Program-made: the position numbers and the translations under genes
DNA from: an uncultured Pseudomonadota bacterium
GTDB lineage: Bacteria > Pseudomonadota > Gammaproteobacteria > Ga0077536
Assembly (NCBI GenBank): GCA_903825645.1
Contig: CAIKBL010000025.1
Location: 89,417-153,416 of the forward strand
Direction: 5' to 3'
DNA: 64,000 nt
Notes under the pieces: generated by a model
The model's input: the letters and a program-made list of their open reading frames with translations, nothing else
Database searches by the model: none
Told to the model about the DNA's origin: nothing
In this document: piece after piece, positions 1-8,610 of the stretch
Position numbering within the stretch: the first letter of the stretch is position 1
Layout: every line of letters begins with the position of its first letter

Positions 1-1
1 C

Positions 2-466
2 ATCGCTATACCTGAGCACAAAATCGTTGCCAATATCCTCGTTGGTGCGCGCCCTCGCTCTGCAAGTTTCAGCGCCGACGGCAAAACTGCCTATGCGACC
101 TCAGAGATCAGCGGCGAAGTCAAAAAAATCAACGTCGCTTCCGGCAAAATAATCGGTCATATGCCGCTTGCCGATGACAAGGCGAAACCGAAGGACATTA
201 TCCCCAGCCGCGATGGTCAGAGACTCTTCGTGGCCGGAGGACGCGCCAACCGTGTATTTGTACTGGACGAAAAAACACTCGACATCATTCATCAGATCCC
301 CGTAGGAAAGCGCGTCTGGGGTCTTGCACTCTCTCGTGACGGCAAGCAGCTTTACACCACCGATGGCGCCAGTGATCAGGTCTCGGTCATAGACGTCAGC
401 GCCAGCAAGGTCACCGCAGTAATACCTGTCGGTAAAAGTCCTTGGGGAATTGCCATTTGCGATTAA
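2..466 (+). CDS. YVTN-type beta-propeller protein, C-terminal part
   Basis: The reading frame is open from the window edge, so only the C-terminal ~154 residues are present. It shows repeated blades of the form 'VIDVSASKVTAVIPVGKSPWG' with recurring IPVGK(R/S)xWG, DGKQLYTTDG and DxxxxKV patterns, typical of YVTN/SMP-30-like seven-bladed propellers. The pattern of blades resembles the PQQ-dependent-catabolism-associated propeller family, which sits with quinoprotein alcohol dehydrogenase genes and is usually periplasmic. That assignment is from memory and cannot be tested without the upstream sequence. The track's ATG at 161 is an internal methionine. The gene ends at a TAA and is followed closely by a strong terminator, so it is the last gene of its transcript. 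Confidence 0.75.
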   Translation: MAIPEHKIVANILVGARPRSASFSADGKTAYATSEISGEVKKINVASGKIIGHMPLADDKAKPKDIIPSRDGQRLFVAGGRANRVFVLDEKTLDIIHQIPVGKRVWGLALSRDGKQLYTTDGASDQVSVIDVSASKVTAVIPVGKSPWGIAICD

Positions 467-497
467 ACGCCCATTAGCGAGATCGTTATCCCAAAGA

Positions 498-541
498 GGG
501 TGGGCGGGCCCTCGCTTGGAGGCCCCGCTCACCCGGTTTTT
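498..541 (+). terminator. Rho-independent terminator after the propeller gene
   Basis: A GC-rich stem (GGGTGGGCGGGCC pairing with GGCCCCGCTCACCC, with one bulge and a G-U pair) is followed by GGTTTTTC. It lies about 30 bases after the propeller stop codon and faces the end of the convergent DUF1244 gene. Confidence 0.75.
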
Positions 542-605
542 CTGGCCTGGTCAATGCGGAAATTGCCGAGCAGACCCTCGCTACACTACGAGCGGTCCGC
601 TGAGA

Positions 606-911
606 TCAGCGATTTTCTTCGGTCTGTCTCGCGTTAAAAGCCCCTTTTTGAGTATCAGAGGCTTCACGCTGAAATCTATCCCGCCATTCGGAGTAAGGCA
701 TTCCATACACACGCTCACGCGCTGCTTCATAATCCACGGGAGTGCCGCGCTGCTCCGCTTCTGCTTTGTACCATTTCGCCAAGCAGTTCCGGCAAAATCC
801 TGCCAGGTTCATCAGGTCAATGTTCTGGACCTCGGTATGTTCGCGCAAAAACTGAAGTAGTTTTCGAAAGGTTGCCGCGTCAAGTTCCAGTTCTTTTTGT
901 GTATCGTCCAT
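606..911 (-). CDS. DUF1244 family protein
   Basis: A 101-residue protein carrying the family's hallmark 'NLAGFCRNCLAKWY', with two cysteines in a CxxC arrangement, and a conserved tail with YGMPYSEW. DUF1244 proteins are small, cytosolic and of unknown function in proteobacteria. The ORF track starts 19 codons earlier, but the ATG at 911 has a purine-rich ribosome binding site (GAGAGGGG) at good spacing and gives the usual family length, so I chose it. It is transcribed leftward, convergent with the propeller gene. It starts about 75 bases after the stop of the NtrC-type regulator and may be read through from it. Confidence 0.85.
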   Translation of the reverse strand: MDDTQKELELDAATFRKLLQFLREHTEVQNIDLMNLAGFCRNCLAKWYKAEAEQRGTPVDYEAARERVYGMPYSEWRDRFQREASDTQKGAFNARQTEENR

Positions 912-984
912 GGGGAGCCCCTCTCTAGGTGTCCGCTGATCATAACCAACTCGGCGGCATTTGCGCATGCGCCAAGCAGAATGA

Positions 985-2397
985 TTACAGTCCGTGCTGC
1001 TTCATACGATAGCGCATGGTCATACGGGTAATGCCCAACTGGCGGGCCGCCTCCGAAATGTTATTTCCGGTGCGTCGCAGGGCCTCTTCAAGCAGCAGCT
1101 TCTCGGCCTGTTCCAACGTCATACCGTAGAGACCGTCGAGATCCTTCCCTGCAGAAGTCGCTGCACCCACCGCCGGCAACAAAAGGGCGTCTGCGCTTAG
1201 CACGTCGCCATTGGCGAGAAGGAGCGCCCTTTCGATGACATGTCTAACTTCCCGCACATTGCCCGGCCACTCATAGTGGATTAATGCCGCCCGAGCAGAA
1301 ACGTCCAGCGCGAAGTTCGAAAGCCCATACCGCCGTGCAATCTGTTGGCCAAAGTATTCGGCGAGCAGCAAAACATCCTGTAGACGTTCTCGCAGCGGTG
1401 GCAATTTTAGCGTCAACACATTCAGTCGAAAATAAAGATCTGCCCGCAACGTACCCTCCGCGACCATCCGCTCGACATCTCGGTTGGTCGCGGCGATGAA
1501 CCAGGCCCGCACCGGGCGCTCTTGGCTACTTCCTACGCGACGCAGGGAGCGTCGCTCCAGAACAGCGAGCAACTTTGCTTGCAACTCCAACGGAAGCTCG
1601 CCCACTTCATCAAGGAACACCACGCCCGTTTCTGCGGCTTCGATTAAGCCCGTACGCTCGCCCACCGCGTTGGTGAAGGCGCCTTTGGTGTGCCCAAATA
1701 GTTCGGCCTCGATCAGATCTTTCGGGAGACTCGCGCAGTCAACATGGACGAACGGTTGCGCGGCCCGGAAAGAATGCTGATGAAGGAGGCGTGCGGCGAG
1801 ATCTTTACCCGTGCCTGTCTCCCCGACAATGAGCACTGTTGGGGGGGTGTTTTCCGCTCCGATTTTCGCAATACGCGAAATTTGTGTCCGTACCGTCTGG
1901 GCCCCGGGGGACGTTCCAAGCAGGGCCACTTCCTCACCGCCGCTGGCCTCGCGGGTGCGCGAGTAGACGAGCTGCTGATTGATTTTCTGATTTAGAAGAA
2001 CTTTATTGACATTAAGAAGGAGCTCGTCCAAATCAATCGGTTTTTTGAGGTAGTCAGCTGCGCCGAGTTTCATCGCCTGTACGGCGTCCTCTATTTCTCC
2101 ATAGGCGCTGAGCGCAATAACCGGAAACTCGAATCCGAGATCGCGACGTATTCGTTGCAAAAAATCGAGCCCAGAGCCGTCAGGCAGTCGCATATCCAAC
2201 AACATCAAATCTGGCTCTCTACGCTTTATTTCTACCTCCGCAGCGGATAACGTCGCCACATTGGGGGCGTCGAAACCTGCCTTTTCAAGACGCCGACTGA
2301 CGGCTCTGGCGAATAGTGCCTCGTCTTCGACAAGCAGAATTCGCGCCGTCACGACTTCCGGCCGCTCAGGGTCTGATTCAAAAGGAGGCACAGACAT
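985..2397 (-). CDS. Sigma-54-dependent response regulator (NtrC family)
   Basis: A 470-residue, three-domain activator. The receiver domain (about residues 18-135) has the acidic pocket 'VEDE' and phosphoacceptor Asp68 in 'LMLLDMRLPDG', with the conserved KKP lysine. The AAA+ domain has Walker A 'GETGTGKD', Walker B 'VVFLDEVGELPL' and the sigma-54 contact loop, here GAFTNA rather than GAFTGA. The C-terminus is a Fis-type helix-turn-helix ending in MRYRMKQHGL. It should activate sigma-54 promoters when phosphorylated by the kinase encoded just upstream, whose stop lies 2 bases before this ATG. The track's start is a TTG two codons earlier. Target genes are not evident; I saw no convincing -24/-12 promoter nearby. 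Confidence 0.93.
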   Translation of the reverse strand: MSVPPFESDPERPEVVTARILLVEDEALFARAVSRRLEKAGFDAPNVATLSAAEVEIKRREPDLMLLDMRLPDGSGLDFLQRIRRDLGFEFPVIALSAYGEIEDAVQAMKLGAADYLKKPIDLDELLLNVNKVLLNQKINQQLVYSRTREASGGEEVALLGTSPGAQTVRTQISRIAKIGAENTPPTVLIVGETGTGKDLAARLLHQHSFRAAQPFVHVDCASLPKDLIEAELFGHTKGAFTNAVGERTGLIEAAETGVVFLDEVGELPLELQAKLLAVLERRSLRRVGSSQERPVRAWFIAATNRDVERMVAEGTLRADLYFRLNVLTLKLPPLRERLQDVLLLAEYFGQQIARRYGLSNFALDVSARAALIHYEWPGNVREVRHVIERALLLANGDVLSADALLLPAVGAATSAGKDLDGLYGMTLEQAEKLLLEEALRRTGNNISEAARQLGITRMTMRYRMKQHGL

Positions 2398-2399
2398 GA

Positions 2400-3854
2400 T
2401 CAACTTGCTTCTAAAACCGGGGCGATTAAAGTAATCAAGGTACCGCCTTTATCAGTGATCTGAAATTCCAAGTCCCAACCATGAGCCTTACATACTTTGA
2501 ATGCCACCGGAATTCCGAGTCCGGTTCCGAAACGTTTAGTGGTCGGGCCGGGCGTCAGATCAGAGGGATTCGGAATGAACGGGATGCCGCCGGCGTGATC
2601 CTGAATGGTCAGCCGAACGTGATCGACCTCGAGGATAACCGCGAGTTCAAGCAAACCTCCCGGTGAAGACGCCTCAACCGCATTGAGCAACAATCCGTAA
2701 ATAGCCTGCTCCATCAAATCGCGATCCACCGCGACCCGGACGGTCTCCATCCAAGGGCTACAAAGGGTGCTCACCTCTTTCTCTTGTAATTTCGGCTTCA
2801 GGAGATCGAGGACGGTCGCGAATATCTCGGTCAATGTCCACGGAGCCATCCGCGGCCTAAGGGGATGTAGATATGAGACAAGCGCACTGACCCAGCGTTC
2901 CAGACGGTCGACAGCGTCAACAATATCGCCTGCCACGTCAGTCGCTTCCTCGAGGCTCTCTGCATATCCAACGAGTTGTGCATTAGCTCGAATGCTCGCG
3001 AGCGGATTTCGGATGTTGTGTGCCACAACCGGCACTAATGCGCCGAGTGCGGCCTGGCGTTCGGATTCGACCAGAGCTGCTCGACTGCCGGCCAGTTCCT
3101 GAGCCATGTGGTTGATACCATGGGCCAGATCTGCGAGTTCACTAACGCCATCTGCTGGCAACCGGATATCTATTTCGCCCGCCGCAATCTGCTGAGTCCC
3201 CAGCATGATACTTTTCATCGGCCGGACGAATCCCCGCGCGAGGCGTGCGCGCGAAAATCCGATCACGCACAGGGCAATAAACACAGGAAGAGGTACGATG
3301 ACCGGCGCGTAGTGGGTCCAGCTATCGATCCGAACCCGCTGATGGTTCAACCCTTGATCGATCAAGCCTTTGAGATCCTCAAAGGCGGCATCTAGTCCGC
3401 TCACAAAAATATTATGGGGATCTGATTCAACAACACCGCTGCCCCCCAATGAGCGAGAAGTCATCTTGCCGCCATGGGTATCGTTCAATGCCGTCTGCAA
3501 TTGACCATAGGCCTCCTGCATGCTTTGGATAGCAAAGTCTTCTGCACGCGAGGCCGAGTTCTGTCGAAGGAGATTAAATTTTTCCTGTATATCAAGATAA
3601 AAATTTGTTGGTGAGCCGCCAGGCAACGTCCTCAGCCTTGACAGAGCCGCCTCCTGCATTTGTCGGAACACCAGCGTTCTAATTTCCTGCGCAGCATCTT
3701 CGAGTGTCTTCAGACGGAGGGTCTCGGTTGAGGTCTGTTGCCAAAAATAGGCCCACGTCCCGCCAATCGCGCCAGTTACGATCACCAGCATGAGCAGGGC
3801 AAGTTCGTGCCCCAGCAATAGGCGTCGTAAAGACGACGTGGGGGTGATACTCAG
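2400..3854 (-). CDS. Membrane sensor histidine kinase
   Basis: About 484 residues: N-terminal membrane segment (LALLMLVIVTGAIGG), an extracytoplasmic stretch of ~170 residues, a second segment (VIVPLPVFIALCVIGF), a HAMP linker, the H-box 'VVAHNIRNPLASIR' with the phosphorylated His, then an HATPase domain with N-box (LLNAVEASS), G1 (DHAGGIP) and G2 (GTGLGIP). It is the evident partner of the NtrC-type regulator, which it nearly abuts. The start is uncertain. The track's long ORF (to 4145) runs antisense-free through the b561 gene in another frame and is implausible N-terminally. The chosen start is a CTG overlapping the b561 stop (CTGA). A TTG at 3818 and an ATG at 3791 are alternatives, but the ATG falls inside the first membrane segment. 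Confidence 0.88.
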   Translation of the reverse strand: MSITPTSSLRRLLLGHELALLMLVIVTGAIGGTWAYFWQQTSTETLRLKTLEDAAQEIRTLVFRQMQEAALSRLRTLPGGSPTNFYLDIQEKFNLLRQNSASRAEDFAIQSMQEAYGQLQTALNDTHGGKMTSRSLGGSGVVESDPHNIFVSGLDAAFEDLKGLIDQGLNHQRVRIDSWTHYAPVIVPLPVFIALCVIGFSRARLARGFVRPMKSIMLGTQQIAAGEIDIRLPADGVSELADLAHGINHMAQELAGSRAALVESERQAALGALVPVVAHNIRNPLASIRANAQLVGYAESLEEATDVAGDIVDAVDRLERWVSALVSYLHPLRPRMAPWTLTEIFATVLDLLKPKLQEKEVSTLCSPWMETVRVAVDRDLMEQAIYGLLLNAVEASSPGGLLELAVILEVDHVRLTIQDHAGGIPFIPNPSDLTPGPTTKRFGTGLGIPVAFKVCKAHGWDLEFQITDKGGTLITLIAPVLEAS

Positions 3855-4384
3855 TTCCAGGGCAGCATGCGCCGAAGAAATCGATCCCGAGGATGGAAGG
3901 CATGACTGAGCACCCCTGCCAGATGTGTTGCCAGTAGACCCAGTAGCGCTAGCGAACCGATGACATGTAACCGCACGAAGAACTCGCTCAGCGGAAGATT
4001 CAGGGTTCCCCACAGCGGTAATGGCAGGCCGAAAAAACTGGTGCCGTGGCCATTGAACTCTGACGAGAGATATCCCGTCAGTGGTTGCGTGAGCAAGAGC
4101 AAATAGAAAAGCGCGTGCACCGCGCGAGCCAGCGCGGCCTGCCAAGCTGTCACGCTAAGCGGCAATAGCGGGGGGGAATGGCCCAATCTCCAGCCTAATC
4201 GCCATAAACTCAGTATCAAGACGCTCGCACCAAGCGACTTATGGAGCGCAAAATTTTGACCCCGCAACGGGCCTTTGGGCAGGTCTACCATGTACCAACC
4301 CAACAGAAAGAGGGTTATCAAAAGACTGGCCGTAACCCAATGCAGGAGCATGGCAGTTTTTGTATAAGCTTGCGGGTTGCCCAT
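3851..4384 (-). CDS. Cytochrome b561 family protein
   Basis: A 177-residue integral membrane protein with four hydrophobic helices and the b561-type histidines: 'AMLLHWVTA' near the N-terminus, 'FALHKSLG' before helix 2, 'HALFYLLLL' in helix 3 and 'RLHVIGSLALLGLLATHLAGV' in helix 4. Such proteins carry two b haems and pass electrons across the inner membrane between quinol and a periplasmic or cytosolic partner. It is the first gene of the leftward set b561-kinase-regulator, and its stop codon overlaps the probable start of the kinase. The coupling suggests a redox link to the two-component system, which is an inference. Several paralogous b561 families exist and the redox partner is unknown. 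Confidence 0.9.
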   Translation of the reverse strand: MGNPQAYTKTAMLLHWVTASLLITLFLLGWYMVDLPKGPLRGQNFALHKSLGASVLILSLWRLGWRLGHSPPLLPLSVTAWQAALARAVHALFYLLLLTQPLTGYLSSEFNGHGTSFFGLPLPLWGTLNLPLSEFFVRLHVIGSLALLGLLATHLAGVLSHAFHPRDRFLRRMLPWN

Positions 4385-4470
4385 GCGGGTTCTCTACGGT
4401 GAAAGTTTCGATGGCCAGATTAGCACGGCAACACCCGTTACTCCCATGCCCAACGTTGCCGGAAACGGCC

Positions 4471-4509
4471 TATAATGCAGGTGAGCAATGTCACTATCGC
4501 CTCTATAAT
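4471..4509 (+). promoter_or_regulatory. Candidate tandem -10 elements ahead of the L,D-transpeptidase gene
   Basis: Two perfect TATAAT hexamers occur at 4471-4476 and 4504-4509, each followed by G, 77-115 bases before the transpeptidase ATG. No good -35 box is visible at 16-18 bp for either, so these may be weak or activator-dependent sigma-70 promoters. Confidence 0.4.
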
Positions 4510-4585
4510 GGTGCCGAGCGGGCCTCCGCGGGCGTCAACAAGCCACGCCGGGTTGGATAAAGATTAGTACCAATAACGGATCCTC

Positions 4586-5176
4586 ATGCGATTAATTGCC
4601 GCACTGGTTTTATGCCTTCTGGAAGCAGTTTGTCTCCCGGCCTACGCCGACAGCGCTGTGCTCCTTCGCACCGCAATTCTTGCGAACGGCTACACCATTG
4701 AAATTCTGAAATCCAAGCGCGAGCTGCTGCTACTACACGGCGAACGGATCGCCCGCCGCTTTACCGCGGCAACTGGCAATGGGGGCATTGGTGACAAGAA
4801 ATATCGTGGAGATCACAAAACCCCGGTAGGGGTTTACTACATTACGGGCTTCAACGAGCAGAGTGCTTTCGAAATTTTCATGCGTCTGAACTACCCCAGT
4901 CTTAAGGACGGTTTTTTTGGGTTGAAACGGTCGCTGATTACCCGGGAAGAGTTCAATCGTATCGCTGAAGCAGAGCGACAGGACGCTATGCCGCCCCAAA
5001 ACACGCCGCTCGGTGGTGCTATTGGTATCCATGGTATTGGGGCAGAAACGGCTGATCGTCTAAAAATCCATGCAAAGCTCGACTGGACGACTGGGTGCAT
5101 CGCGCTGACCAATCGCGAAATTCGTGAATTACGCCATTTCGTCGATGTCGGAACGAAGGTGGTAATTCGTGACTGA
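4586..5176 (+). CDS. Secreted L,D-transpeptidase (YkuD domain)
   Basis: A 196-residue protein with an N-terminal signal peptide (MRLIAALVLCLLEAVCLPAYA, cleavage likely after AYA). It carries a YkuD catalytic region in which 'IGIHGIG' supplies the histidine and 'DWTTGCIALTN' the nucleophilic cysteine. These periplasmic enzymes form 3-3 peptidoglycan crosslinks or attach proteins to the meso-diaminopimelate of the wall. A short 'KTPVGVYYITGF' segment matches the family's usual 'TPxGxY' motif. It is divergent from the b561 gene and appears monocistronic. It is short, with only the catalytic domain and no LysM or PG-binding module, so its precise role in the wall cannot be read from sequence. Confidence 0.9.
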   Translation: MRLIAALVLCLLEAVCLPAYADSAVLLRTAILANGYTIEILKSKRELLLLHGERIARRFTAATGNGGIGDKKYRGDHKTPVGVYYITGFNEQSAFEIFMRLNYPSLKDGFFGLKRSLITREEFNRIAEAERQDAMPPQNTPLGGAIGIHGIGAETADRLKIHAKLDWTTGCIALTNREIRELRHFVDVGTKVVIRD

Positions 5177-6276
5177 CTGCCAGCCCAGTCGCGGTTGCGC
5201 AGGCGCTGCGCGTCCTTTTCCCGCGCTCAGTAACGCGTGCAGCGCCGCTTCCTATCCGGGAACTTTTGGGGCTCGGCGCAGATCGCCTGTCTCAGACTGG
5301 ACTTCCCACGCTACCGCGCTCTCGAGCGGAGACCCGGTTTCCGATCGATGCTCGCCCGGGTTAGCACCTTCGCCGGTCGGCTACGACACCAAACTACTTC
5401 CTTGAGTAGTTCGAGCATCTAAACCGTCGTGCCTCGACAACCGTCTTACGATCCGAGGGACCGAGCGAAGCCCCCCACGCGGCCATCAAGAAAAATCCGG
5501 CCGCCGCCCCCGCGTAAAATTCGGCAAGTCAGCGTGTCCGTGCCCCTGCACGTCCCTAAGGATAGAACCGGCGCAAGCGCATGTTTTCGCCGGTTGCTCG
5601 ATGTCTCGTAAGGTAGCTGAAAATAGCGCCCGGCAGCAGACCTGATTAAAGCGCTGTCGTCGAAATCAACTGGGCCCTTGCCTACCAAATAAAAGACAGA
5701 CGCCTCGAGACCCAACGACACGACGCTCGCGTCACCCACATCGTCAAACTCGAAGTGCCGACGCACTTGATTTGCGCAAGCCGTTTCCTTCCCTAAGATG
5801 GACATTACCACCCGCCACCTATCACCCGCCAGGTAACGACGGGCGCTGCGAGCAACACCGAAGACGGGCCCCTGCAACTTCGGCGCCGTGTATGGGACAG
5901 GAGAACTCGAGCCGCCGGCATTGCGTCTCTCTAATTTTGCAGACAACCTCAGTAACCTTGCCAAGACTTTTCCCGCCGTCGCTTGCCGCAACTTTTGTGC
6001 GCCCGACAACCAACACCAGTTGGTGGACGCGCAGATCATCAGCCTGCCGGGCGTTTGATGGCGAGCTTTTGATGCAATTACCGCGGTTTCTGGCTGAAAG
6101 GAGATTCCGCCTCACTGATACCTGCGATCCAACGACTTTTTGTGCCATTTCGATATAGATCATTATCAGCGTTTGCCCTAAGGTTGCGGGCTTGCTGGGT
6201 TCCGAAGAGTGTGACGGGCCCGTTCAAACCAATCATGTAGCGAGGTCGACCCCAACGACCTATAGAGGGGGCATGC
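5177..6276. other. 1.1-kb stretch without a convincing gene
   Basis: The track ORFs here are shadows without recognisable domains. A few fragments look faintly coding: a plus-strand frame ending near 6057 (reading ...NFGAVYGTGELEPPAL..., no start codon) and a minus-strand piece around 5405-5510 with a hydrophobic run (FYAGAAAGFFLMAAWGASLG) followed by a stop. These may be relics of decayed genes. A 10-bp palindrome (ACGGGCCCGT) lies about 60 bases ahead of the carboxylase operon and could be an operator. Confidence 0.4.
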
Positions 6277-8211
6277 GTGTTCAGTGTTGATATTGATACG
6301 GGCGGTACCATGACGGACACAATGGTCAGCGGAGGTGGCGAACCTTTGCTCATCAAAATGGAGTCAACACCGCACGATATGACCGTATCATTTATGCAGA
6401 GCTTGGAAGCTGCTGCCTCCGCCTTGGACTTCAAGTCGCTCGGCGATTTTCTAGACGAAGTTCAGTTGATTCGATGGTCTTCGACCATCACCTCGAATGT
6501 GCTCGCCCAACGCAGCGGCCCGAAACTCGGGTTGGTCGTCAGCAGCGGGCATGAATCGGATCTGTACGCGAAGGAGGCGCATGAAGTGGCGACCGTCGTG
6601 CCCTCGCTGGTGCGCCCCGAACACATTGTGGGCCTGCCAGAAAACGCTGAGCGTGGCGAGATTATCGCCAAACTTAAGCAACTAATCGACCAAGGGATCC
6701 GCCGTATCAACGTGTCGCTTCGAGGCGCTTTCCCGGACGGTCAGCGCGAGCAGGAAATTCTCGGAATCATCGCCGAACAATTTCCCGATCATTTTCTAGG
6801 ATCGGTGCCGGCCGTTGCCGGCAGTGAAATGCTGCTGCGCCCAGATGATATGTCCCGCACGTTCTTCGCACTGATTAATTCCTATGTACACAATAGTCTC
6901 GCGAATTCATTGTTCAAGGCGGAAGATGTACTCAAGATTGAACATCGATGGAAAGGAGATATTCTTGTCGGACACTTGAGCGGCGGTGTCGCCCGTATCG
7001 GGAAAACAAAGGCAGTGGACACGATAGAGTCCGGGCCATTGTTCGGGACACACGCATCGGCTCATGTGGCGCAACAACGAGAATTACCGCACGTGCTAGC
7101 CATTGATATAGGCGGCACCACGGGCAAGGCGAGTGTGGTGCGAGATGGGCGTGTCACCATGCAATCCGAAGGCGCTTTCTTCGGTATCCCGGTACGCATG
7201 CCCATGGCGGTCCTGCGCTCAAATGCGCTGGGCGGGGGTAGCGTCGCGCGGGTAAAGGATGGCGTCATAACCCTGGGCCCTGACAGCATGGGCGCCGCCC
7301 CCGGTCCCGCCTGCTACGGACTAGGCGGGACACAAGCCACGTTAACCGACGCCTTGGTTGTGCTCGGTCTGGTGTCGCCAACAGCATTTCTTAATGGCCG
7401 TCGCGTGCTGAAGACGGAGATTGCCGAACACGCCATTCAACGCCATGTCGCCGCCGTACTCGGCGGCTCGCCCGCCGAGGCCGCGGCGGATATCTACGGG
7501 CGTGCGGTTGCCATGATGGCGGATCTGGCCCGGGAGACCTTAGGTGTCGCCGACAACCTCGAACAGAGCCCCCCCGTTCTATTCGCCTATGGTGGAAACG
7601 GCCCCCTCTTCGCCACCGCCATCGCAGATATTCTCGAAATAGCCGAAGTCAGATTCTTTGCGCTGGGCACTGTGTTTAGCGCGTATGGCTCGGCTATCGC
7701 TGATGTCCTCCACGTTTATGAACGTGCATTGGTAACTCCTCACAAGCAAGCCGAAATAGAGAGCGGAGGGATAGGGTTACGTGTTCAGGCCCAACGAGAT
7801 TTACGTGGAGAGGGTTTCCCGCCCGACGAGGCTAACTACTTGTGGGAAACGGAGGACGGCACCGGACGTCGACGCACCGTCCAGGGAGCACTTGATACCG
7901 CCGAGCTTGCTGCTGACTTCGATGCTCAGTTGCTGCGCCTCACGGCCCGTTATTCCATCTCGAAACAAAATATTCCAGCGCAGACGGCCGCAACCGGCGC
8001 ACTATCTCATGCGAATGCCCGTCCTTCTGTCTTGGGTAAAAACGGCCATTTGCCTGTATACGATCACGCCGCGCTCATCGGTCGTACGCTTGTGGGTCCA
8101 CTCGTCGTTGACGGAGGAACCTTTACCTGGTACGTCGGCAGCGGCTGGCAAATCGCAGTCGATTTATGGGGCGATGCCGCGCTCCACCGAACATCCGGGA
8201 AAGCGAAATAA
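6277..8211 (+). CDS. apc1: ATP-dependent ketone carboxylase, Apc1-like (HyuA-type) subunit
   Basis: A 644-residue hydantoinase/oxoprolinase A-family subunit with the ASKHA-type nucleotide motifs 'DIDTGGTMTD' at the N-terminus and 'AIDIGGTTGKAS' near residue 280, plus 'APGPACYGLGG', conserved in the family. It is the first gene of five whose order and sizes (644, 131, 712, 683, 241 residues) parallel the acetophenone carboxylase genes apc1-5 of Aromatoleum (about 70, 15, 87, 75 and 34 kDa). In that enzyme two HyuA-like subunits use ATP to phosphorylate bicarbonate and the enol of the ketone. The start is a GTG at 6277, preceded by AGAGGGGG. The N-terminal GTMTD differs from the usual GTFTD. 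The substrate is not deducible. Confidence 0.82.
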   Translation: MFSVDIDTGGTMTDTMVSGGGEPLLIKMESTPHDMTVSFMQSLEAAASALDFKSLGDFLDEVQLIRWSSTITSNVLAQRSGPKLGLVVSSGHESDLYAKEAHEVATVVPSLVRPEHIVGLPENAERGEIIAKLKQLIDQGIRRINVSLRGAFPDGQREQEILGIIAEQFPDHFLGSVPAVAGSEMLLRPDDMSRTFFALINSYVHNSLANSLFKAEDVLKIEHRWKGDILVGHLSGGVARIGKTKAVDTIESGPLFGTHASAHVAQQRELPHVLAIDIGGTTGKASVVRDGRVTMQSEGAFFGIPVRMPMAVLRSNALGGGSVARVKDGVITLGPDSMGAAPGPACYGLGGTQATLTDALVVLGLVSPTAFLNGRRVLKTEIAEHAIQRHVAAVLGGSPAEAAADIYGRAVAMMADLARETLGVADNLEQSPPVLFAYGGNGPLFATAIADILEIAEVRFFALGTVFSAYGSAIADVLHVYERALVTPHKQAEIESGGIGLRVQAQRDLRGEGFPPDEANYLWETEDGTGRRRTVQGALDTAELAADFDAQLLRLTARYSISKQNIPAQTAATGALSHANARPSVLGKNGHLPVYDHAALIGRTLVGPLVVDGGTFTWYVGSGWQIAVDLWGDAALHRTSGKAK

Positions 8212-8214
8212 GTC

Positions 8215-8610
8215 ATGTCCACACAAAATAAAATTGGGGTGCTCAACATCGCTGAGAACCTTCAACTCGATTTGGATACCGATACCTGGGTCTGCGGGCG
8301 CTGCAGCTGCGTCATCGGTAGCGCACACGAAAATGTCAAACATAGCCTCTTGGTGGGGGAGCGGGATCCAACTGAAGTTCATCCACCCTTGATCATGGGC
8401 CAACCGTACTCTTTCGCGCCGAATCCGGAATGGGTCCGCATTCTGGAATTTTATTGTCCGAGCTGCGGGGTCCAGATAGAAACTGAATATCTCCCCCCGG
8501 GACATCCGATCACCTACACCACGGAGATCGACCTGGCGGCCCTTAAAAACCGCCTAAACCAAGGCGAGATGGTCATCGAAAACGGACATCTGAAGGTGGT
8601 AACCACATGA
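8215..8610 (+). CDS. apc2: Apc2-like small zinc-binding subunit of the carboxylase
   Basis: A 131-residue protein with two CxxC pairs, 'WVCGRCSCV' near residue 35 and 'FYCPSCGVQ' near residue 85, a likely structural zinc site. This fits the small (about 15 kDa) beta subunit of acetophenone-type carboxylase, which bridges the larger subunits. It starts 3 bases after the apc1-like stop, and its own stop overlaps the start of the next gene (ATGA), so the subunits are translationally coupled. It has little to identify it beyond size, cysteines and position, so the assignment leans on context. Confidence 0.75.
   Translation: MSTQNKIGVLNIAENLQLDLDTDTWVCGRCSCVIGSAHENVKHSLLVGERDPTEVHPPLIMGQPYSFAPNPEWVRILEFYCPSCGVQIETEYLPPGHPITYTTEIDLAALKNRLNQGEMVIENGHLKVVTT

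Noticed and set aside
3863-4145. N-terminal 97 codons of the kinase ORF
   Set aside because: They overlap the b561 gene in another frame and show no protein-like pattern. b561 has clear family motifs.
4733-5112. Two minus-strand ORFs opposite the L,D-transpeptidase gene
   Set aside because: Antisense shadows. The plus-strand frame has a signal peptide and intact catalytic motif.
5446-6039. 197-codon minus-strand ORF in the gene-free region
   Set aside because: It has no domain-like pattern, and its basic, glycine-rich translation looks like an out-of-frame read. No ribosome site was seen.
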